A DNA stretch of 64,000 nt from Desulfobacula sp964636495 (GCA_964636495.1 CAZWSL010000008.1:56109-120108), one strand, 5' to 3'. Numbered from the stretch's first letter, positions 34,233 to 43,718 are shown. A program made the numbers and translations. Notes: generated by a model from the letters alone, not told the origin.

Positions 34233-35507
34233 TTATTTGCTGGTCAGCTTGATTTCAATGCGCCGGTTTTTCTGATAAGCTTCAGGGGTATCTGCCGGAT
34301 CAATTGGATGGTATTTGCTGAATCCTGCTGCAGCCATCCGCCGGGGCGGGATGCCCTGACGGCTTAAAAATCTGACTACAGAAACAGCCCTTGCTGTCGA
34401 TAATTCCCAGTTTGATGGGAATATTTTAGTATGAATTGGAATCCGGTCACTGTGGCCGTCTATTCGCAATATCCAGTTTAAATCACTGGGGATTTTACCG
34501 GCAATATCTTTCAGTGTTCTGGCAAGTGCTGCCAGATGATCCTGACCCTGTTCTCCAAGATCTGCAGAGCCTGACTTGAAAAGAAGCCCTGCCTGAAATA
34601 CAAATCGATCTCCCTGAATCTGGATAGCAGGATTTTTACCCAGGATTATTTTCAAACGCTTGAAAAATTCAGATTGATATTTTTCAAGCTCGTTGACTTT
34701 CTTGGCCAGAGCAATATTTAACTGTCTGCCAAGCTCAGCAATTTTTTCCTCCTTTTTCCCCACTTTTTCTTTTGTCAATTCAAGGGCACTGCTTATCATT
34801 GCAAGCTGATCACGTAACCCCTTGATCTGTTTTGAAAGAAGTGTTACTTCAGCTCTTGCACTGGCAGACAGCTGTTTTTCCTTATCAATGCTCTCTTTCT
34901 GGGTGTCCAGTACTGCAACCAGAGCCTGGATCCTTATACTCTGTTCCTCTATCTCTTTCTGTGCAAGAGCGGTCAGTTCACTCTCCTGGGCAAGCCTGGC
35001 TTCCAGGGCTTTTGATCTGTCTCTTATGGTCAGTAACTGATCTTTACTCCTTGAGAGGTTATCTGAGAGTTCAATTACATTTTTTTCAAGTTTGTTCTTG
35101 AGTTCTCTCAACGCATTGATGTCTTCGTTCAGGCTTGCAATGGTCAGCATCTGTTTTTTCAGTTCAGCTTTATCGATTCTGTTCTGGGCTGAATAATCAG
35201 CAAGTTCTGCCGCGAGAATCTCTTTATCTTCCGTCAGTCCCACTATTGTATCGGATAAACGGCTGACTTCATTTTTTAACTGCAGGGATTTTTTTGTCTC
35301 AAGACCAAGAAGTTCAGTCAGTTCAGTAATCTGCCCGTGCAGCTTTGCCAGTTCATCTTTCTGACTGTTCAGTATATTGCTGAGCATGAACTGAACGATG
35401 GTAAATATCATCAACACAAAAATGACCACCATCAATAAAGCTGAAAGGACATCTACATATCCTGGCCAGGCTGTTATAGGGCTTGATATCCGCCTTTTTC
35501 TTCCCAT
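34233..35507 (-). CDS. MotB/OmpA-like protein with long coiled coil
   Basis: 424 residues: one N-terminal transmembrane helix (about 18-45) with the stator-type aspartate in WPGYVDVLSALLMVVIF, a long coiled coil (about 50-285) and a C-terminal OmpA-like peptidoglycan-binding domain (about 305-420: GSADLGEQGQDHLAALARTL, ILRIDGHSDRIPI, NWELSTARAVSVVRFL, YQKNRRIEIKL). Paired with the MotA-like gene 15 nt upstream, it should form an ion-driven motor in the inner membrane anchored to the cell wall. No flagellar genes are near, and the coiled coil is far longer than in MotB. Its function is unknown. Confidence 0.85.
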   Translation of the reverse strand: MGRKRRISSPITAWPGYVDVLSALLMVVIFVLMIFTIVQFMLSNILNSQKDELAKLHGQITELTELLGLETKKSLQLKNEVSRLSDTIVGLTEDKEILAAELADYSAQNRIDKAELKKQMLTIASLNEDINALRELKNKLEKNVIELSDNLSRSKDQLLTIRDRSKALEARLAQESELTALAQKEIEEQSIRIQALVAVLDTQKESIDKEKQLSASARAEVTLLSKQIKGLRDQLAMISSALELTKEKVGKKEEKIAELGRQLNIALAKKVNELEKYQSEFFKRLKIILGKNPAIQIQGDRFVFQAGLLFKSGSADLGEQGQDHLAALARTLKDIAGKIPSDLNWILRIDGHSDRIPIHTKIFPSNWELSTARAVSVVRFLSRQGIPPRRMAAAGFSKYHPIDPADTPEAYQKNRRIEIKLTSK

Positions 35508-35522
35508 TATGAACAGCTCCTG

Positions 35523-36389
35523 CTATGATTTTGAAGATGGTTCATTTTTATCTGTGGGAGCGTGCAGTTTTACCAGTGCATTCATTATCTGATTGTTTTT
35601 GTGGGTCTGTTTTATCAATATTTTAATATGGTTGTTGATCTCTGACAGCATGGAATCAGGGAGGGAATCATTGTCTTGATAGGATTCTTCTGTTTCAACA
35701 AGTCTTGTGACTCCGGAAAGCCACTCTTCCATTTCATTAAAAAATCGATTCTGGGCATGGCCGGCCTGGATATCTACAAAGCCTAAAACCAGGGAGCCTC
35801 CAAGACCGAACAACGAGGAACTGAATGCCGTCCCCATCCCTTCCAGCGGCCCTTCAAGCCCCTGTTTTAAATATTGAAAGACAGTTGCAAAATCATCTCC
35901 TCCTGCATCAAGTCCGTGTATGACCTGCCCTATTGTGCCGATGGTCTGCAGCAGTCCCCAGAATGTTCCAAGAAGCCCTAAAAAGATTAAAAGTCCTATC
36001 ATATATTTTGAAATTTCTCTTGAATCATCAAGATGTCCGCGTATTCCATCAAGTACTGTACCAAGAGATAGAGCAGACAATCTGAATTGTTCTCTATGAA
36101 TTTCCTCAAGATGCTTGGCAAGCGGTGCCAGCAGAATTGTCGGCTCGGCAACTGAAAGTCCCGGGTCTCCGGTTCTGAAAATTTTGATCCATTTTATCTC
36201 TGGTTCCAGACGCAGGATCTGAAAGATATTAATGCCGATACCAACAATTAAAGCGGCAAAAATCAGAAGGTTAAACCCCCAGTTCGCCATAAATGCAGTT
36301 TTTATGGGAGAAAAAAGCAAACCGCAAACTCCTGCAACCACCAGAAGATATAATATCGTCCAAAAAAGATATTGCCGTGGATTTGTCAT
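35523..36389 (-). CDS. MotA/TolQ/ExbB-family proton channel protein
   Basis: 288 residues with about three transmembrane segments: two near the N-terminus (YLFWTILYLLVVAGVCGLLF and NLLIFAALIVGIGINIFQI), then YMIGLLIFLGLLGTFWGLLQTIGTIGQVI and the MotA/ExbB signature GPLEGMGTAFSSSLFGLGGSLVLGFVDIQAG. It couples ion flow to movement of its MotB-like partner. It lies 15 nt upstream of that gene, with nothing else in the operon. It is shorter than ZorA of Zorya defence systems and has no nuclease or helicase partner. Confidence 0.87.
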   Translation of the reverse strand: MTNPRQYLFWTILYLLVVAGVCGLLFSPIKTAFMANWGFNLLIFAALIVGIGINIFQILRLEPEIKWIKIFRTGDPGLSVAEPTILLAPLAKHLEEIHREQFRLSALSLGTVLDGIRGHLDDSREISKYMIGLLIFLGLLGTFWGLLQTIGTIGQVIHGLDAGGDDFATVFQYLKQGLEGPLEGMGTAFSSSLFGLGGSLVLGFVDIQAGHAQNRFFNEMEEWLSGVTRLVETEESYQDNDSLPDSMLSEINNHIKILIKQTHKNNQIMNALVKLHAPTDKNEPSSKS

Positions 36390-36550
36390 ATGAGTACTGC
36401 CTCTTTATTTAGTGAATATCTATCACAGCTGTTTTAACTCAGTTGTTGAGCTTATCAATATTTTTTGTGAACATCAACTATGATTAAAGCGATTTAATTT
36501 TTTTAATCAACATGCTGATAATTTTCCAATTTCTGTACTGGAAAAACAAA

Positions 36551-36886
36551 TTAAAAGATAATCCAGTTGAGCATTTTATCTGACAATGTTATTAAAAATG
36601 CTGCTAAAATTGTTGTACCAAAATTATTTATTTTAAAACTATCTACGACCTTATCTGTCAGCCATAAAAGAAACGCATCAATGATAAAAGTAAAGAGTCC
36701 CAATGTTACAACTATTACAGGCAGTGCAAAAAAGAACAGTATTTTTCCAAGGAAAAAATTGATCACACTGTAAACCAGAGCAACAATAATGGCTGTTCCA
36801 AAATTTTTTATCTCTATCCCGGGAAGGAGTTTTGCAACAATAAAAACAGCCACGCTTTTCAATAGCAGACTAGTAATGACTATCAT
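36551..36886 (-). CDS. Small four-helix membrane protein (phage holin 4-2/YvlD family)
   Basis: 111 residues, almost entirely hydrophobic, with four transmembrane helices. ITSLLLKSVAVFIVAKLLPGIEIKNFGTAIIVALVYSVINFFLG and ALPVIVVTLGLFTFIIDAFLLWLTDKVV are typical of the YvlD family, called holin-like from old annotation though most members are chromosomal and of unknown role. It lies 10 nt after the barrel-protein gene and may belong to that operon. Confidence 0.85.
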   Translation of the reverse strand: MIVITSLLLKSVAVFIVAKLLPGIEIKNFGTAIIVALVYSVINFFLGKILFFFALPVIVVTLGLFTFIIDAFLLWLTDKVVDSFKINNFGTTILAAFLITLSDKMLNWIIF

Positions 36887-36896
36887 GGTGAATTCC

Positions 36897-38393
36897 TTAA
36901 AATGTCCATTGCATTTTCAGGCCGGCTCTGCTGTTTTCTTTCCATGAACTGATAAATGAATCACTGCCACCGGAAAAAAGCTCCACAAAACATTCGGCAA
37001 CAATGCCTGGATAAAGCCTGTAAGAGCCTGCAATACGATGATACCAGGCACTATCGTCTAAATTTGCATCAAGCAGGTAGAAAAAATTAATATCGTCATT
37101 GATCTGCGCTGTCAGATTAAAGAGGATATCATTTCTAAACTGTCGGATATCCTTGGAACTGAAATAGTATTCATCGTGATCCTGTTTGTCTGTTATAGTT
37201 TCCCCTGAATAATTTAAGCGGGTCTGAATCGTATCAATACGCATAAGAGATGCGAGAAAGTCACTTGTGTATGTAAAACCGCCTGTATAGGAGATATAGT
37301 CATCATCTGTACCATTTACAGCAGCATTATACATGATCTCGGTATGGAATTCAAAATCACGCCATGTTGCTGTACCACCCGTTGCCAGGCGCCATACCTG
37401 TGGATTGTTTTTTATAACTTCCATGTGACTCCCTCTGTCAACAATTCTGATTACAGGATATGGATTGGGGCCGTAATAAAAATTTCCAAAAAGATCAATA
37501 TCTTTATAAGATGTTTTTATTTCACCTCCATAGCCTATCTCATCAAGTTTGAATTGAGGCAAATCATTTATAATTATAACATCTTCATTGTCCAGAAGAT
37601 CTTTCAGTACATCATTCAGTTCAAAGGTGTCACCAAAATAGTAGAGAAGAAATTCTCTGATAAAGTTAAACTCTGCAGACAGACCAAATTCATCTTCATA
37701 CCAGTATATGTCATAGTCTGAGTTGGGCATCCATCTGCTCTGTGAACTTGGTGTTTTGTGGTCCTGAAAAACAGGGAAGATATATGCTGACATGTCTGTT
37801 TCTTTAATGGTAACATCAGCACTGACCTGCCATAAACCCAGTATTCTGGCTTCTGTAGGAACATTTAGGTCCAGGGGGTGATAAAAACCAGACAGAGGAT
37901 AAATGCTGTTAGTATTAAAAGGCAGTATTTTTTTCCCTGCTGTCAGCTCAATTTCTCCTGTATCCACTACTCCATAAAGCTCATTGATTTCCACAATACG
38001 TCGTTCCCTCTCTTCATCCCTTAAAAACCGGGTAATTCCTGCATAGGTATCTTTCTGTGTGCCATTTTCAAACCATCCTGAAAAATGGAAAGATTGTTCC
38101 TTGTTACCTGCCCAGGAACTGAAGTTTGAACGAATTTCCAGGTCATGATCATCTTTTTCTGATACAGATTCAAAAAAATATGAATAGTTTGAGGTGATAT
38201 CCAGATCAAGATTTCTGGAAAATTGCTTAAAAAGAGTGGCTGTTTCCGACTTATCATCGGTTGTATTTTTTTCAGGTGAATCTTTTTTCATCAATACATT
38301 CAGCTCATCCAGTACAAATGCACTGGACCATACATTTGCCACCATACCAAAGATAAAATAATTAATTAATAATGTAATAAATATTTTTCTCAA
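36897..38393 (-). CDS. Outer-membrane beta-barrel protein of an RND/LolA-like cluster
   Basis: 498 residues from a TTG at 38393, which follows AGGAGGG by 7 nt and starts a signal peptide (RKIFITLLINYFIFGMVANVWSSAF); upstream codons in the same frame overlap the RND gene and are not credible. The mature protein is rich in alternating aromatic strands (IWYEDEFGLSAEFNF, FEFHTEIMYNAA) and ends in a terminal aromatic, as outer-membrane barrels do (LKMQWTF). Similar barrels occur beside RND pumps and lipoprotein-sorting proteins in deltaproteobacteria. Start overlaps the RND stop region. The cargo is unknown. Confidence 0.78.
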   Translation of the reverse strand: MRKIFITLLINYFIFGMVANVWSSAFVLDELNVLMKKDSPEKNTTDDKSETATLFKQFSRNLDLDITSNYSYFFESVSEKDDHDLEIRSNFSSWAGNKEQSFHFSGWFENGTQKDTYAGITRFLRDEERERRIVEINELYGVVDTGEIELTAGKKILPFNTNSIYPLSGFYHPLDLNVPTEARILGLWQVSADVTIKETDMSAYIFPVFQDHKTPSSQSRWMPNSDYDIYWYEDEFGLSAEFNFIREFLLYYFGDTFELNDVLKDLLDNEDVIIINDLPQFKLDEIGYGGEIKTSYKDIDLFGNFYYGPNPYPVIRIVDRGSHMEVIKNNPQVWRLATGGTATWRDFEFHTEIMYNAAVNGTDDDYISYTGGFTYTSDFLASLMRIDTIQTRLNYSGETITDKQDHDEYYFSSKDIRQFRNDILFNLTAQINDDINFFYLLDANLDDSAWYHRIAGSYRLYPGIVAECFVELFSGGSDSFISSWKENSRAGLKMQWTF

Positions 38394-38394
38394 A

Positions 38395-41130
38395 TTACTT
38401 CCCTCCTCTTTCAGCAAACACACCATGCCAGACCACCAGTTGATCTCCGAGAATGCGTGCAAGGTTTTTGTATACTTTTCCCCAGATATAGGGATAAAGT
38501 TTCTGTAGACGATCAAGACTTTCACCATTTATTTCAACAAATTTTATATCAGTTACAGCGCTGGTGTTTGCAGAACGGTAGCAATTATTATCTAACACAG
38601 CTATATGTCCGAAAATATCTCCAGGTGAATAAAATCCTGTCCGTACCTCTTTTCCGGTTGTGGACTGGATACTGTAACGCTGGACACTCCCTTCTAAAAT
38701 AAGATACATGGAATCTCCTTTTTCACCTTCCCGGTAAATGATATCATTTTTTTTCTGGTTTCTTATCCGTGCCAGCAGCACTATCTTCTTTATCTGACGC
38801 ATCTTCATATCACGGAAAAATTCTGACTTCTCAATAACTTCTTTTCTCAGTTTGAGACTTAAAATATCCCAGAGGGTTAAAAGGCGGGTATTGGACAACA
38901 GTATGGGTGTAACAAATATATCACAGAAAAAAGCTACCAGCATGACAACTGCAGAGAGTATTCCAAACTGGATAATTGGCACAAAGTTGGAAAATGCCAG
39001 TACTGCAAAGCCAAGGCTTAATGCTATAGAGGTTGCAAAAACAACCCTGAATTCACTGCTGATACATATTCTCATAGCTTTGTCCTGGTTTTTAACCTGG
39101 TGCATTTCATCATTATAGCGGGTCATAAAGTGAAGTGTATCATCCACTGCAATACCAATGGCAATTACAGCAACCATTGCAGTCCCAACATTGAGGGGTA
39201 TTGAAAAAAGACCCATGATTCCAAAGTTTATCACTACAGGAATAATATTGGGTACCAGGGATAGGAATCCGGCTTTTATATTCATAAAAAGTCCGGACAT
39301 GATTAAGAAAATGATAAAAAGCAACAGGAAAATTGATTTTACCTGTCCGTCTGCAATGGCATCAGCACCATTCAGGAGAAGTATGCCGTCACCTGTAATA
39401 TAAAACTGAAAATGGGGGTTCAGGATATTTTTGATCTCTTTTTCAAGATTATTCAATGCATGTTTTTGATCGTGGGATGAGTTAATATTATGTCTTACCA
39501 TTATGTTGATGTCACTGAAATCATTATTCACATAACGTTCAATTTCATCATCTTCAAGAAATGTCAGGTACTGGGATATCCTGGCTTTGGAAGAAGGCAG
39601 TTTTTCCATTTCAGGAGTGCCTCCATTCATTTCCCGGTTGATGAGCTTAAGAAAGTCTACTATTGAGACTGTTTTGTCATATTTTCCGCTGTTGTTAATC
39701 CAGGTTTGAACAGCATCTATTTCTCTGAGGTTCTCAGGATCTTTAAATATCTCTTTATGACCTCCATTAATCCTGATAAAAAAAGTTTGAACCCCCGGAA
39801 AATCATCTGTTAATAAGTCGAGTCTATTTAAAACTTCTGCATTTTTTTTAAACATTGAAACCGTGTCATTTTCAAGTTTTACACGAAAGCTGAATCCTCC
39901 TATGGCAATTGTTATAATAACAGCTGATATGAATATCTTTTTTTTATGAATGCTTATATAGTTTGCAAGCTGTTCAATTGCTCTTTGAGTTGAATGGAGT
40001 CCACTGTTTTTCTTTTTTTTGAAATCAAAAGGCCATAACTTTAAATAGACAGGTGTAATAAGGCATGTAACAACAGGATTTGCAAACAGAGCAAAAGAGG
40101 CAACCATCCCAAACTGTTTTAAAATAGTGACACTGTTTAGACATATGGATAAAAAACCTATAAATGTAGTAATGGCAGTTACCATTACAACCACCCCCAT
40201 TTTTTTTATCATCCACTGGGCAGCAATATTTTTTGAATTCTTGATATTTAATCCGTGCTGATATTCAAGAAGCAGGTGAACATCTTCTGTGGAGCCAATA
40301 ACAAGGATAAGGGATGGAACTATCATTGTCAGAATATTTACGGGGATCCCCACTACGGACATAAAACCTGCTGTCCAGAGGATGCTGGTGCCGGAGGTAA
40401 GCATGGGAAGTATGGCACAGGATGGCGACCGTGTTACAGCAATAAGAGTAATAAGCAGCACCAGGACAGAAATAGGGATTATACATCTTTGATCTTTTAT
40501 CATCAGTTTTGAGATCTGGTGTCGCAGGTATGGTTCACCTATTTGAAAAATTTTTTCAAATTTCTTCTCAAATGGTTCGATGAGATCATCTATAGTTACA
40601 GTAAGTTCCCTGTAAAAATTCTTATCACGATTGTCTGTTTCCAAAAAGAGGTTTATTGCAATGCTTGTCTCTTTTTCTGAAATCAGATTACCGTTTAATA
40701 TTGGATTTTTCCTTGCATCAGCAAGCAGGTGTTCGGACTCTTCAACTGTTTCCGGTACCCATTCGGCCAGAGGTCCTGTGACAAGCATTCCATCTTCATT
40801 GCTGAAATTATTGGTGGAAAAAATGCTTTCCACCTTCTGGACACCTTTCACTGCCTCCAGCAGAATAACCAGGTTTTCTAGCTCTAAAAGTTTTTCAGGA
40901 GAAAAAAGAGCATCATCTTTGATATAGATAATATTAATTTTATCAGAACCAAATGTTTTAACGGCTTCCCTGTAAGTGTTTTTTTCAATGTCTTTCTCTA
41001 TTCTCAAACCATCCAGAGATGAATCACTATGCAGTCCTGGCAGTTGTAAGGCCGCAACTATACTGCTCATCAGTAAAAATATTATTATCAACCAGGGGTG
41101 TTCATGGCTAAATAACATTAATTTGCGCAC
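38395..41130 (-). CDS. MMPL-type RND transporter fused to a cyclic-nucleotide-binding domain
   Basis: 911 residues from a GTG at 41130. Two MMPL/Patched-like halves are visible: a first transmembrane bundle around ISVLVLLITLIAVTRSPSCAILPMLTSG and MVVMVTAITTFIGFLSI, and a second around IFLLLFIIFLIMSGLFMNI and GTAMVAVIAIGIAVDDTLHFMTRY (the proton-relay Asp pair). Residues about 775-900 add a cNMP-binding domain: NDIIYREGEKGDSMYLILEGSVQ, GFYSPGDIFGHIAVLDNN. Such pumps move lipids or hopanoid-like molecules; the regulatory tail is unusual. Operon order is LolA-like protein, this gene, then barrel. Confidence 0.88.
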   Translation of the reverse strand: MRKLMLFSHEHPWLIIIFLLMSSIVAALQLPGLHSDSSLDGLRIEKDIEKNTYREAVKTFGSDKINIIYIKDDALFSPEKLLELENLVILLEAVKGVQKVESIFSTNNFSNEDGMLVTGPLAEWVPETVEESEHLLADARKNPILNGNLISEKETSIAINLFLETDNRDKNFYRELTVTIDDLIEPFEKKFEKIFQIGEPYLRHQISKLMIKDQRCIIPISVLVLLITLIAVTRSPSCAILPMLTSGTSILWTAGFMSVVGIPVNILTMIVPSLILVIGSTEDVHLLLEYQHGLNIKNSKNIAAQWMIKKMGVVVMVTAITTFIGFLSICLNSVTILKQFGMVASFALFANPVVTCLITPVYLKLWPFDFKKKKNSGLHSTQRAIEQLANYISIHKKKIFISAVIITIAIGGFSFRVKLENDTVSMFKKNAEVLNRLDLLTDDFPGVQTFFIRINGGHKEIFKDPENLREIDAVQTWINNSGKYDKTVSIVDFLKLINREMNGGTPEMEKLPSSKARISQYLTFLEDDEIERYVNNDFSDINIMVRHNINSSHDQKHALNNLEKEIKNILNPHFQFYITGDGILLLNGADAIADGQVKSIFLLLFIIFLIMSGLFMNIKAGFLSLVPNIIPVVINFGIMGLFSIPLNVGTAMVAVIAIGIAVDDTLHFMTRYNDEMHQVKNQDKAMRICISSEFRVVFATSIALSLGFAVLAFSNFVPIIQFGILSAVVMLVAFFCDIFVTPILLSNTRLLTLWDILSLKLRKEVIEKSEFFRDMKMRQIKKIVLLARIRNQKKNDIIYREGEKGDSMYLILEGSVQRYSIQSTTGKEVRTGFYSPGDIFGHIAVLDNNCYRSANTSAVTDIKFVEINGESLDRLQKLYPYIWGKVYKNLARILGDQLVVWHGVFAERGGK

Positions 41131-41201
41131 AATTACTTTCCTTTCAAAATTAATACAGGTTTTTCAAACTACATAGCTGTTAATTTTCAGAATAGTTTAT
41201 T

Positions 41202-41987
41202 TTATTCCATATGCATTCCCTTTAAAATATTTTTTTGGGTAAAAAATGTATTGTCAATCTCTTTATTCTCATGTCTCTCTTTCAATCCCATAAGTGTTTT
41301 ATGTTTCTTTTTGTGATTGTCCATAAGTACTTTTTTTGCATACCAGACTCCATTACCTTCAGTGGTTAATTCGTGATTGGTCTGGGTTTTTATCAAACGT
41401 TTATGATGATCAAAAAACTCAATTTTCATAGTAAAATAGATGTCTTTTCTTATCCAGAATATTCTCTTGCCATAAGAAGTATTTTTTTTATTTTTAGGAG
41501 TCATAACAATGACAAAACAATCCTTGCCTTCAATTGTTTCAGATTCAGGAGTTGAAAAATTATAATTATCGAGTAAATCCGGCTGAAGATCTTCATATGT
41601 AAAATCACTGCCCATAAATGCACTGCGCTGTGACCTTGATGCTATTCGCTGCATAGCATTCCTGCCTGGCAGGTAAATCCACTGTTTATATTCATTTTCA
41701 GCAAGCTGCCTGGTTAAAAGAGTGGTGCCTTTTAAATCACCTGGTTCCAGAAAAACAATCATGCTTCTCTTTAAGCCGTCTTCAAATTTTTTGTTATATC
41801 GTTTGAGGCTTCTTATTTTACGGTTTCCATTTTTATCAATAAGCAGCATAACGACATGGTCAAGGACGTTGGATATACTGTGCCTGTCTCTATGTTCCTC
41901 GAAAATCTGCCTTCCGGTGGGATCCTGTGCCAGGGATAATGAAGCAAATAATGAAAAAATAACGATAAGTAATCCAGTTTTACGCAT
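41202..41987 (-). CDS. Outer membrane lipoprotein-sorting protein (LolA/LolB-like fold)
   Basis: 261 residues with a signal peptide (1-20, ending LSLA). The mature protein matches the outer-membrane lipoprotein-sorting family that accompanies MMPL pumps: SIRSLKRYNKKFEDGLKRSMIVFLEPGDLKGTTLL-like region, QWIYLPGRNAMQRIASRSQRSAFMGSDFTYEDL, and YGKRIFWIRKDIYFTMKIEFFD. It probably carries a hydrophobic cargo across the periplasm between the pump and the barrel. First gene of the three-gene envelope operon; GGAGGG site before its ATG. Confidence 0.88.
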   Translation of the reverse strand: MRKTGLLIVIFSLFASLSLAQDPTGRQIFEEHRDRHSISNVLDHVVMLLIDKNGNRKIRSLKRYNKKFEDGLKRSMIVFLEPGDLKGTTLLTRQLAENEYKQWIYLPGRNAMQRIASRSQRSAFMGSDFTYEDLQPDLLDNYNFSTPESETIEGKDCFVIVMTPKNKKNTSYGKRIFWIRKDIYFTMKIEFFDHHKRLIKTQTNHELTTEGNGVWYAKKVLMDNHKKKHKTLMGLKERHENKEIDNTFFTQKNILKGMHME

Positions 41988-42120
41988 ATTCCCTCCAATT
42001 GTTTATCTTTAGATAGAAAACTTAAAATTGACATAACTTTTTTTATATCATAAGTAAATAGGGTGAAGGAAATAAAAAAAGATCGTTTCAAAAAGAAATA
42101 GCGATACTAAGGAGATAATA

Positions 42121-42450
42121 ATGGAAACTGAAAAACAGATAAAAGACGGCAGATGTATAGTCGGAATAAAGGGTCGTCTGAATGCTGTAACAGCTTCGGA
42201 TCTTGAGCAGAGTCTAAACCAGACAATTGAGGAAGGCAGTCTCCAGATTGTATTGGATCTGGCCAGCCTTGAGTATATTTCCAGTGCAGGGCTCAGGATT
42301 TTTCTGGTTATAGCAAAGAGATTAAAAACCCTTAAAGGGGAGTTGTGCCTTGCAGGGCTTGAAGGTAATATTAAAGAGGTGATTGAGATTTCAGGTTTTC
42401 CAGCCATTATGCCATGCTATGACAGTATTGCAGACCTGCCTGCATCCTGA
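42121..42450 (+). CDS. STAS-domain anti-sigma factor antagonist
   Basis: 109 residues, a single STAS domain: IKGRLNAVTASDLEQSLNQ, VLDLASLEYISSAGLRIFLVIAKRLK. The serine in ISSAG is the phosphorylation site of SpoIIAA/RsbV proteins. It should bind a partner anti-sigma kinase when dephosphorylated. AAGGAG site 8 nt upstream. It converges with the kinase gene at 42618-43046, the likely partner. Confidence 0.92.
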   Translation: METEKQIKDGRCIVGIKGRLNAVTASDLEQSLNQTIEEGSLQIVLDLASLEYISSAGLRIFLVIAKRLKTLKGELCLAGLEGNIKEVIEISGFPAIMPCYDSIADLPAS

Positions 42451-42617
42451 ATCGTATCTGGTTCTGAAACTGCAGTGTCAAAAAACGTTGAACTATACAT
42501 GGATTGAGAGAGTATAAAACTGCCGGGTTGGAAGGGCTGCAGGGATAGATTTTTTTTATAGACAGTGTCTGCGATGTTGTATTGAAACCGGTTATTCAGA
42601 CAGCAGGTTGCAGATTT

Positions 42618-43046
42618 TTAATTCAGGCGGTTCCAGGTCAAGGTCAGTATATTCTTGTTATCTTTTCTGCAGTAGTCAACCTTATCTGCCATCTTTTTGA
42701 TGAAAAAGATTCCCAGGCCTCCTATCTGTCGATCCTGCAGGGTTAAGTCAGTATCAGGAGCAGTCATGGAAAGCATATCAAAAGGCACTCCTGAATCTTC
42801 AAATTTCACATGAAACATGTTGCTGGTATCATATCTGCAGGTGATGGTTACATCTCCTTCAGCATCTTCAGGGTAAGCATAACTGAAAATATTGACCAGA
42901 GCCTCCTCTGAAGCCAATTGCATCTGCTGTATGCGGGCAGGTTTAAATTGACGTTCTTCAGCACATTCAGATATGAAATTTTGTAAAACCTCCAGATTTT
43001 CAAGTTTGGCCGGCATGGTCATATCTGTTGTCATTTCTTTCACCAT
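42618..43046 (-). CDS. Anti-sigma regulatory factor, HATPase_c serine kinase (RsbW type)
   Basis: 142 residues with the GHKL ATPase boxes: QLASEEALVNIFSYAYP (N box), FEDSGVPFDM (G1) and QIGGLGIFFIKKMAD (G2). RsbW/SpoIIAB-like kinases phosphorylate a STAS antagonist and hold a sigma factor or another partner. The start may be the ATG at 43046 or that at 43034, which has the better GGTG site. No sigma factor or phosphatase is close, so output may be elsewhere or not transcriptional. Confidence 0.9.
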   Translation of the reverse strand: MVKEMTTDMTMPAKLENLEVLQNFISECAEERQFKPARIQQMQLASEEALVNIFSYAYPEDAEGDVTITCRYDTSNMFHVKFEDSGVPFDMLSMTAPDTDLTLQDRQIGGLGIFFIKKMADKVDYCRKDNKNILTLTWNRLN

Positions 43047-43718
43047 ATATTCAATTAATCACCATTTCAGTTTACTTCATAATATCATTTTTGGCAATAT
43101 GTATCCCCAGAATCGTGTAAACTGCCAAGTTCAAGTTTATGACCTTTGAGTGCTAATAGGTAACATAGAATGGGATGTTTTTAAAATATTTTATTTCATG
43201 AACCCGATATGTAACATAAGGTTTAACGGTTTTAATAGTTGCTGCAACCCGTTCCAATCCGGGTTCTCTTATCCGCCAAAAGCGTGAATAATTTGTAAAG
43301 TTCAAAATGTGTCATCAAAAAGATATGAAGATACTGATCAATCTGTGCTATCAGTTGAAACTCTATCCATATCCATTGCAATTTATCAATGTAAAAAAAA
43401 GCGGCTGAATTATCTGATCATCCTGCTGTTGAAGCTTTTGCAAGCCCATTTTTTTATCTTGACAATATCTATATAATTGATAAAAAAATATTTATTGGAC
43501 AGGGAGTACAATTTTGTCGAAAACTCTGTCTGGATTGATTATTCTGCCGGCAGCAAGAGTGCCAGGAGAGTGAAATATTCAGATAGATTAGACCATTTCA
43601 TCGCAGAATACATCATGCGGGTTAATTACTCTATTCTCACCTGCTTTACTTCTGCCTTAAAAGTTAAAATAATGAATAGTGAGTCTGTTAATATCTGTTG
43701 GTGCTGATTGGGTGATTT
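43047..43718. other. Gene-free gap with a partial dispersed repeat
   Basis: The 672-nt AT-rich gap contains a stretch at 43267-43306 (TCTTATCCGCC, then GTGAATAATTTGTAAAGTTC) similar to the left arm of the palindromic element at about 31870-31910 (TCTTATCCGCC, then CTGAATAATTTTTTAAAGTT). The right arm and core are missing. A 76-codon frame from 43477 has no family features. A promoter for the transglutaminase operon is expected near its end but is not obvious. Confidence 0.45.

Noticed and set aside
34233..36389. Zorya defence system (ZorA/ZorB)
   Set aside because: The MotA-like protein is much shorter than ZorA and no ZorC, ZorD or ZorE gene is adjacent.
36551..36886. Prophage holin
   Set aside because: The family name is historical; no phage gene is nearby and the protein is a chromosomal YvlD-type membrane protein.
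43477..43707. 76-codon plus-strand frame upstream of the transglutaminase gene
   Set aside because: Low-complexity composition, no ribosome site, no family features; lies in an AT-rich gap.
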